From positions 682,001-746,000 of the forward strand of contig CANMWQ010000001.1 in the NCBI GenBank assembly GCA_947501685.1: a stretch of 64,000 nucleotides of DNA. The letters run 5' to 3'. Both the position numbers and the translations under genes were made by a program. Origin of the DNA: an uncultured Litoreibacter sp. (GTDB lineage Bacteria; Pseudomonadota; Alphaproteobacteria; Rhodobacterales; Rhodobacteraceae). Each line of letters starts with the position of its first letter. Within the stretch, counting starts at the first letter, position 1. The notes below the pieces were generated by a model. It made no database searches. It had not been told where the DNA came from and worked only from the letters and a program-made list of their open reading frames with translations. Shown in pieces: positions 59,089 to 64,000 of this stretch.

Positions 59089-59697
59089 CTAGCTGCCCGC
59101 GTTGAACACCAGCCGCAGGGAGACGGGGCTGACGCGGGTGATGCTGTCGAGGCCTGCCAGCTCTTGCAGTGTGTCGATGCCCGCATCAATTTCCGCGTCC
59201 TCGGTGGAGAGCATCACCATGCCGTTGCTGTCGACCAGCACCTGGGTTTCGGACAGGCGCATCACGAAAAAGCTGGCCTCCAGCTCGTTTTCGACGCCCA
59301 GCAGGGTGAGGGTACCCTCGGTCTCGATATTGGTGCTGCCGCCCACAGGCAGAGCGTTCAGCGCGGCCATGTCGATGGCGGCTGTGATGGTGGCGTTGGG
59401 GGCGTTGTTGAAGACAAATTCGCGCATCCGCTCGTTGCGAATGTCGATATTGGTCTGCACAGAGCCCAGGCCCAGCGCGATGGTGACCATGCCATCGCCG
59501 GTGACGGTGCCGCTGGTTTTGCCGAATGTGTGGCTTTCGCCGACATAGTCATTTTTGATCGACCCGAAAGAGATGTTGGACAGCTCAGGGTCCAGAACCC
59601 AGCCCTTGGCATGGCCGTCCGCGAGTGTGGGCGAGGCCAAAACCCCCAAAGCCGCGACGAGTGCGGCGGCGGCGACGGTGGCGATGAATTTGCGCAT
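59089..59697 (-). CDS. YceI family periplasmic protein
   Basis: The 202-residue protein has a Sec signal peptide (RKFIATVAAAALVAALGVLA, cleavage near LADG) and the YceI lipocalin-like barrel: WVLDPELSNISFGSIKNDYVGESHTFGKTSG and later NATITAAIDMAAL. Such barrels bind polyisoprenoid or amphiphilic ligands. GGAGGAACCC before the inner ATG sets the start. The gene diverges from an ECF sigma/anti-sigma pair with a short shared region, so it is a likely target of that sigma factor. Confidence 0.9.
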   Translation of the reverse strand: MRKFIATVAAAALVAALGVLASPTLADGHAKGWVLDPELSNISFGSIKNDYVGESHTFGKTSGTVTGDGMVTIALGLGSVQTNIDIRNERMREFVFNNAPNATITAAIDMAALNALPVGGSTNIETEGTLTLLGVENELEASFFVMRLSETQVLVDSNGMVMLSTEDAEIDAGIDTLQELAGLDSITRVSPVSLRLVFNAGS

Positions 59698-59810
59698 GGT
59701 GGGTTCCTCCCATAGTTTCAAAAAATGCCCCGATCTGTCGCGGCTGATCAGGTAACACGTTGGGAGCAGGAATTATTCAAAGCGCTGACCAGATTTCGTC
59801 GAAGACCCTT

Positions 59811-60299
59811 GTGAGCAAGGGGTTGCCGGACCTGTTTCCGCGGCTTTGGCGGTTCTGCATGGTGCTGACCAAGACCCGCGACGGCGCTGACGATCTGGCG
59901 CAAGCGGCCTGCGAACGCGCGCTGGTGAATGCCGAGAAATTCCAGACTGGCACCGATTTGGACCGCTGGGTGTTCACAATCGCGCGACGGATTTGGCTCA
60001 ATGACCTGCGCTCCGCCAAGGTCCGGCGCGGCGCGGGATTGGTGCCGGTGGAGGAGGTTGATATTTCGGACAACGCCCCTCACACGGATGTGAATATTTT
60101 GGCGCGTGAAGTGTTAGACATGGTGCAGGCCTTGCCAGAAGGCCAGCGCGTGACCACCTTTTTGGTATATGTTGAAGGGTATTCTTACCGGGAAGCAGCC
60201 GATATGCTGGAGATCCCGATCGGGACCGTTATGAGCCGACTGGCCGGCGCAAGAAAGACCGTTGCCGCAAAAACGGCGGCAAAGGATGTTGTGAGATGA
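59811..60299 (+). CDS. ECF-type RNA polymerase sigma factor
   Basis: The 162-residue protein has sigma region 2 (LFPRLWRFCMVLTKTRDGADDLAQAACERAL) and region 4 (LPEGQRVTTFLVYVEGYSYREAADMLEIPIGTVMSRLAGAR), as in ECF sigma factors. The GTG used follows GAAGA and gives the normal N-terminus; an in-frame TTG at 59760 would add 17 residues and is the alternative. The start of the anti-sigma gene overlaps its stop (ATGA), so the two are coupled. Divergent yceI is the nearest candidate target. Confidence 0.85.
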   Translation: MSKGLPDLFPRLWRFCMVLTKTRDGADDLAQAACERALVNAEKFQTGTDLDRWVFTIARRIWLNDLRSAKVRRGAGLVPVEEVDISDNAPHTDVNILAREVLDMVQALPEGQRVTTFLVYVEGYSYREAADMLEIPIGTVMSRLAGARKTVAAKTAAKDVVR

Positions 60300-61099
60300 G
60301 CGACGACAACAGATGCGTGACAGATGAAGAGCTGACCGCTTTTCTGGATGAGACGCTGTCGCAGACAGATCATGCCCGGATCGAAGCGGCCTTGTCCGAG
60401 GATCCCGGCTTGCAGCGCCGTCTGGAAGGGTTGCACCTGCCGCAGGGCCTGCTGAGCCGCGCCTATGATCTGGCCGCGATGGATGCCCCGCAGATGCCCG
60501 CTGCATTGCGCGCACAGGTCGCCGCCGCTGCCAGTGAGACAGAGCCGCCCGCAGCGGGTGCCGCCAACACCAACAAAGCACCGGGGCTCCTGTGGCCATT
60601 GACCCTGGCCGCGTCTTTTGCGCTGGGCATGGTGGCAATGTCTATCATGCAGCCGAGCGCCCCGACAGATTTGGCCGCTGCCAAGCCGGGCTGGGTGGAC
60701 ACGGTGGCCTCGTATCAGGCGCTTTATACCACCGAAACACTGGCAGGTGCCGCGCAGGACCCCGCCGCCTCGCGGGCCATTCTGGCGCGGGCGGAGACGC
60801 TATTGGGCGTGGACCTGACCGCCGCGCTCGACATTGACGGGCTGAGCTTCAAACGGGTGCAGATGCTGGCGATTGACGGCGCGCCGCTGATCCAGATGGC
60901 CTATCTGGACGATGAGGGCCAGCCGTTCGCCTTCTGCCTGACCATGCGCGACGCGCAGGATCGCGACACGCTGACCAAGATGTCCTGGGACCTTGCCACG
61001 TCCAGCTGGATTGAGGATGGGGTGGGCTTTGTGCTTGTCGGCGGCGCGGACGAGACCCGCGTGGGCGAGATGGCCCAGCGGTTTCGCGGCGTGATCTAG
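60296..61099 (+). CDS. Membrane-bound anti-sigma factor
   Basis: The 267-residue protein has an N-terminal cytoplasmic domain (VTDEELTAFLDETLSQTDHARIEAALSEDPGLQRRLE) typical of anti-sigma factors, one membrane helix near residues 97-117 (GLLWPLTLAASFALGMVAM) and a periplasmic C-terminal domain of about 150 residues. There is no HxxxCxxC zinc motif, so it is not a ZAS-type. It is translationally coupled to the ECF sigma gene and probably holds that sigma factor inactive until an envelope signal. Confidence 0.82.
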   Translation: MSDDNRCVTDEELTAFLDETLSQTDHARIEAALSEDPGLQRRLEGLHLPQGLLSRAYDLAAMDAPQMPAALRAQVAAAASETEPPAAGAANTNKAPGLLWPLTLAASFALGMVAMSIMQPSAPTDLAAAKPGWVDTVASYQALYTTETLAGAAQDPAASRAILARAETLLGVDLTAALDIDGLSFKRVQMLAIDGAPLIQMAYLDDEGQPFAFCLTMRDAQDRDTLTKMSWDLATSSWIEDGVGFVLVGGADETRVGEMAQRFRGVI

Positions 61100-61158
61100 G
61101 GCCCGTTTTGGGCCCCGGTTTAGGCCTCGTTTCAGACCCCGTTTTAGGCCTCGTGTAG
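61099..61158. repeat. Five-unit 12-bp tandem repeat between convergent genes
   Basis: Units GGGCCCGTTTTG, GGCCCCGGTTTA, GGCCTCGTTTCA, GACCCCGTTTTA and GGCCTCGTGTAG follow without gaps, consensus GGCCYCGTTTTA. The array starts at the last base of the anti-sigma stop codon and runs over the 3' end of the convergent mscS gene, whose stop codon lies in unit four. Confidence 0.75.
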
Positions 61159-62475
61159 CGCTGAGGGCATCTGGCCTTTGATCTCGATGACCCGGCGCGG
61201 GTAGGGCATTCCGATGCCTTCGGCCTTCAGCGCGTTCCAGATCAGAAACAGCACGTCGGAGGTGAATTTGTTGTCGCCGTCATCCAGCCCGTTCACCCAG
61301 AACTCGCAGGCAAAATCCACGCCGCTTTCGCCAAAGCCGCGCAGCTCGCAATCGGGCGGGTAGGGCAGCGCCAGCACGCCGGGATGTTTGGCCACGGCGG
61401 CCTCGACAATGTCGGGCACGCGGTTGATATCGGTCTCATAGGTGACAGAAAACGGCGCCTCATAGCGGTTGGCGGAGCCTGAGTCCGAGTAATTGACGAC
61501 CCGCGTGGTGATGAAATCCTCGTTGGGGACCACGATCCAGCGGCCGTCAAAGGTCTCCAAAATGGCCGCGCGGGCCATCATCTTGACGATCTTGCCTTGC
61601 TCTCCGCCGTCCAGCTCCACGTAGTCGCCGACCGTGGCCTGACCCTCAAGGAGCAGGATGACCCCGGAGATGAAGTTCGACGCGATTTTTTGCAGGCCAA
61701 AGCCCAAGCCCACACCGATGGCCCCGCCAAGCACCGCGAGGGCCGACAGGTTGATCCCCATGATGTTCATGAGCAACAAGAACGCCACCCCGAAGATCAG
61801 AAATTCCACCGCCTTGATCGCGAGGGTCTTCAAGGAGGGGCGCATTTCCTGCTGCGAGAGGTACTCGGTCGATTGCTGGTTTGACCACCCACCCAGCCAG
61901 AACAGGATGGAGCCCGCGATGACCCCGCGCACGATGGCCATGAGCGAGAAGCCGATATTGCCGATCTGGACGCGGGTTTCCTCCAAGAGCAGCGTGACAT
62001 CATCAAGAAGCCCCACCGCATAAAGCGCGGCGATGGGGATCAGGATGTATTTGCCCAGAAGCTTCAGGAAAGGCACTTGCAGAATGTCGCGCACGAAGAT
62101 GCGGGCGGCGATGAAGATGAAGACCCGTTTGCCAAAGGCGATGACCTCGCCGGAGCCAAAGATCGACCGCGTGGCCTGCTCGCCTACGCCTGTCAGCGCA
62201 AAAGCAATGAGCGGCAACAGCAGCGGCAGGAATTGCAGCACGAAGCGGCGCGCGGTGGAGAAGATGGAAAAGCTGTCCGCAGGCGGCGTCAGCAGCGCAG
62301 AGAGACGCGGTACCGCAATCCGGCTGATCAGCACCGCCAGCATATAGGCCACAATGAGCACCGCGAATTGCGACCACGCGGCGGGCGACAAAAGCCAGCC
62401 TTGGGCAAGCTCGAGCCCTTGCATCAGATAATCCAGCGCTTGACCCACAAAGGGAGGGAGGTTTCCAGTGTTCAT
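61144..62475 (-). CDS. Mechanosensitive ion channel family protein (MscS superfamily)
   Basis: The 443-residue protein has several membrane segments (residues 25-45, 75-100, 125-160, 180-200, 220-245) and the MscS pore helix and barrel: AVLGGAIGVGLGFGLQKIASNFISGVILLLEGQATVGDYVELDGGEQGKIVKMMARAAILET near residues 255-320. The C-terminal mixed alpha/beta domain follows. Such channels release solutes under osmotic downshock. The extra N-terminal helices put it in the larger MscS-like subgroup. Confidence 0.92.
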   Translation of the reverse strand: MNTGNLPPFVGQALDYLMQGLELAQGWLLSPAAWSQFAVLIVAYMLAVLISRIAVPRLSALLTPPADSFSIFSTARRFVLQFLPLLLPLIAFALTGVGEQATRSIFGSGEVIAFGKRVFIFIAARIFVRDILQVPFLKLLGKYILIPIAALYAVGLLDDVTLLLEETRVQIGNIGFSLMAIVRGVIAGSILFWLGGWSNQQSTEYLSQQEMRPSLKTLAIKAVEFLIFGVAFLLLMNIMGINLSALAVLGGAIGVGLGFGLQKIASNFISGVILLLEGQATVGDYVELDGGEQGKIVKMMARAAILETFDGRWIVVPNEDFITTRVVNYSDSGSANRYEAPFSVTYETDINRVPDIVEAAVAKHPGVLALPYPPDCELRGFGESGVDFACEFWVNGLDDGDNKFTSDVLFLIWNALKAEGIGMPYPRRVIEIKGQMPSALHEA

Positions 62476-62600
62476 CGCGGTGCATCCTGTCGCTGGCTCG
62501 GTGCATTCCTTTACCCTGAGGAGCGGTGCGGGCCAAGCAGAAGTGCTTTTTTGGGAAGGTGCCGCATTGCTGTCAAACTTGGTTCCTAAGTTTGGGCATT

Positions 62601-63665
62601 ATGAATCGCTTAATTTCCCTGTCTCTGATCGCTGTCATTTGTTGCGGTGTTTACTGGATCCGCGCGCAGCCGGCAGTGTCCGCCGAAGACCGGCTTGCCG
62701 TGCGGCAGTTGGTGGAAACCTGCAAGAACATAGATCTGGGGCATGAAGCCGTTCAAGCGTGCGATCGGGTGCTGGAGCAATCGTCGCTAAAGCCCGGCAC
62801 GCGTGGTGATCTGTTGTTTTACAAAGCCTATGCTTTGGACACCATAAGAAATGACGACGCTGCGGTGGCGGCCTATACTGAGGCTGAGCCACTGACGGTC
62901 AACAAACGCCGCTGGGTCTGGAACAATCGGGGCTGGATACATGTAACCGCCAAACGCTGGGAGGATGTCGCGCGGGACGCCAATCTGTTGCTTAATGACC
63001 AACCGGAGCTGCGCGACGGTGCATATTATGGGGCATTGAAACTGCTCAGAGCGCGTGCGCATGCTATGGGCGATAAGGCTCAAGAGCATGCGATTGGATT
63101 AAGGTATCTGCAAGATACGCCTGTGAACCATTATGCGCTGAACCGCAGGATTGCCCATCTTAAGGATCCTGCTAGGCCTTTCCCCGAGCCGGACCGAAGC
63201 TTGACCTTGTTGGGAGACCTGACACGCGCAATTGCGCACCGGCCGGATAAATCTGAACTCTACGCGATGCGCCTTGATGCATTGTCGCAATTGGGTCTCT
63301 TGGCGCTTGCGGCCAAGGAAATGAACCGGCTCGGCGCGATTGACGCGGAAAACCCCGAACAAGAACCGGTCATTTCAACTGATCAGGTTAAAGAAGTGCT
63401 TGATGAGCTGAAGGTGCATTGGATGAGCCACAGGCTCGGATATGAGGAAGTTCAAAAGAGGATCAGCCAGCCTGCCAGAGACGCGGATGCCCTTTGGCTA
63501 CGGGCAAAATTGAAATACTCGATGGGTGATGTCAGCGGAGCGCTGGCTGATGGTCGCGCGGCATTGGCTCGCGGGCCGAATGATGCAGAGCAGCGGTCTC
63601 TTGTGGATTTCTACGCGCGTGTTGAAGCCACCTTGCAGGGCACAGATTTGGACCTTCAGGACTAG
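62601..63665 (+). CDS. Exported TPR-like repeat protein, unknown function
   Basis: The 354-residue protein begins with a signal or anchor segment (LISLSLIAVICCGVYWI) and then consists of helical repeats of TPR character (LVETCKNIDLGHEAVQACDRVLEQSSLKPG, DLLFYKAYALDTIRNDDAAVAAYTEAEPL, ALWLRAKLKYSMGDVSGALADGRAALARGPN). The ATG next to the signal was chosen over a frame starting 25 codons earlier. TPR proteins scaffold complexes; nothing identifies the partner. It stands alone after the divergent mscS-like gene. Confidence 0.75.
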   Translation: MNRLISLSLIAVICCGVYWIRAQPAVSAEDRLAVRQLVETCKNIDLGHEAVQACDRVLEQSSLKPGTRGDLLFYKAYALDTIRNDDAAVAAYTEAEPLTVNKRRWVWNNRGWIHVTAKRWEDVARDANLLLNDQPELRDGAYYGALKLLRARAHAMGDKAQEHAIGLRYLQDTPVNHYALNRRIAHLKDPARPFPEPDRSLTLLGDLTRAIAHRPDKSELYAMRLDALSQLGLLALAAKEMNRLGAIDAENPEQEPVISTDQVKEVLDELKVHWMSHRLGYEEVQKRISQPARDADALWLRAKLKYSMGDVSGALADGRAALARGPNDAEQRSLVDFYARVEATLQGTDLDLQD

Positions 63666-63765
63666 CCCAGGCGTGAGATGATTGTGCGCCTTGCGGCGCG
63701 CGCGATACTGGCCCGCCTGACGGCGTGCGCCGCCTCTTTTGTGAGACCTGCGCGGGGTGGGCGAG

Positions 63766-63800
63766 GGTGCTCGTGAGTATTTTAAACCAAATGGAAACTT
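63766..63800 (+). repeat. Dispersed intergenic repeat, copy 10
   Basis: GTGAGTATTTTAAACCAAAT followed by GGAAACT matches copy 8 in the tail. The upstream part (63666-63765) is non-coding, with only degenerate GC-rich hairpin remains. It forms the leader of the MATE gene. Confidence 0.55.
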
Positions 63801-63832
63801 GTGAGGCGCGCTTTGCGTGATAGGGCTGGGGC

Positions 63833-64000
63833 ATGACCTACCCGCAGCATATGCGCGCCATTTTGGTGTTGGGGCTGCCGTTGATTGGCAGCCATCTGGC
63901 GCAGTTTGCCGTGCATGTGGTCGATACGATCATGCTGGGCTGGTACGATCTGACCGCGCTGGCGGCGAGCGTTTTGGCGACCTCGTTTTTCTTTGTGATT
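63833..64000 (+). CDS. MATE family efflux transporter, N-terminal fragment
   Basis: The 56 visible residues (MTYPQHMRAILVLGLPLIGS onward, with LAQFAVHVVDTIMLGWYDL near residues 22-40) match the first helices of NorM/DinF-type MATE exporters, which expel cationic drugs in exchange for sodium or protons. The gene runs off the right edge. The start has a weak ribosome site (GGGCTGGGGC). Confidence 0.85.
   Translation, partial: MTYPQHMRAILVLGLPLIGSHLAQFAVHVVDTIMLGWYDLTALAASVLATSFFFVI

Overview
The window is chromosomal DNA of a GC-rich alphaproteobacterium, almost certainly Rhodobacterales (Roseobacter group). Pointers are a one-cysteine DksA, the RSP_2647/RSP_2648 methyltransferase-PIN pair and an RSP_7527-type small protein (family names first given in Rhodobacter sphaeroides), the rpmF-plsX-fabH-ihfA-merR block, a DctPQM TRAP transporter, an OlsB-type acyltransferase, and about ten copies of an intergenic repeat built from a GC hairpin plus a 'GGAGTATTTTTG...ATGGAAA' tail. 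No rRNA, CRISPR array, prophage or insertion sequence was seen. Both ends cut a gene: an SDR at the left and a MATE transporter at the right.

Left part (1-18.2 kb): a TRAP transporter operon led on one side by a damaged SDR and facing the stub of a flavoprotein monooxygenase, which looks like a decaying catabolic locus. Then come aminopeptidase N, two tiny genes, malate synthase G with a perfect palindrome upstream, a GlcG/HbpS-like protein, a class-I amidotransferase hydrolase, an SCP2 protein, an amidohydrolase, an ATP-dependent DNA ligase with its associated MBL-fold exonuclease, an HpcH/HpaI aldolase, the RNA methyltransferase/PIN pair and an M48 protease.

Middle (18.3-54 kb): two near-identical copies of a small secreted protein made of three NDSxAE repeats, with equally conserved long leaders, flank pyrF and clpB. 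A five-gene minus-strand run encodes a MoxR ATPase, GNAT, DUF2927 lipoprotein, small membrane protein and VWA protein, divergent from dksA. There follow xth, an IscA/ErpA protein, the dgt-argS-SPOR-nagZ-scpA-scpB run, a double-length dCTP deaminase, tRNA-Pro(GGG), merR-ihfA-fabH-plsX-rpmF-yceD, a BamE-like lipoprotein, msrB, olsB, an ABC-F ATPase and several dehydrogenase and transporter genes. A cytochrome c gene carries a textbook FNR box.

Right part (54-64 kb): a REP-associated tyrosine transposase (RAYT) whose own reading frame contains REP-type palindromes, two A/T-richer orphan genes on either side of parE, a 580-bp gene-free stretch with three perfect long hairpins, a YceI / ECF sigma / anti-sigma cluster, a five-unit 12-bp tandem repeat between convergent genes, an MscS channel, a TPR-like exported protein and the start of a MATE exporter.

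The strongest candidates for something undescribed are the duplicated triple-repeat secreted protein with its conserved CTCAC/GTGAG leader, the REP-invaded RAYT gene, and the hairpin cluster at 58.8-59.05 kb. All functional calls are from reading the sequence; no search was run.
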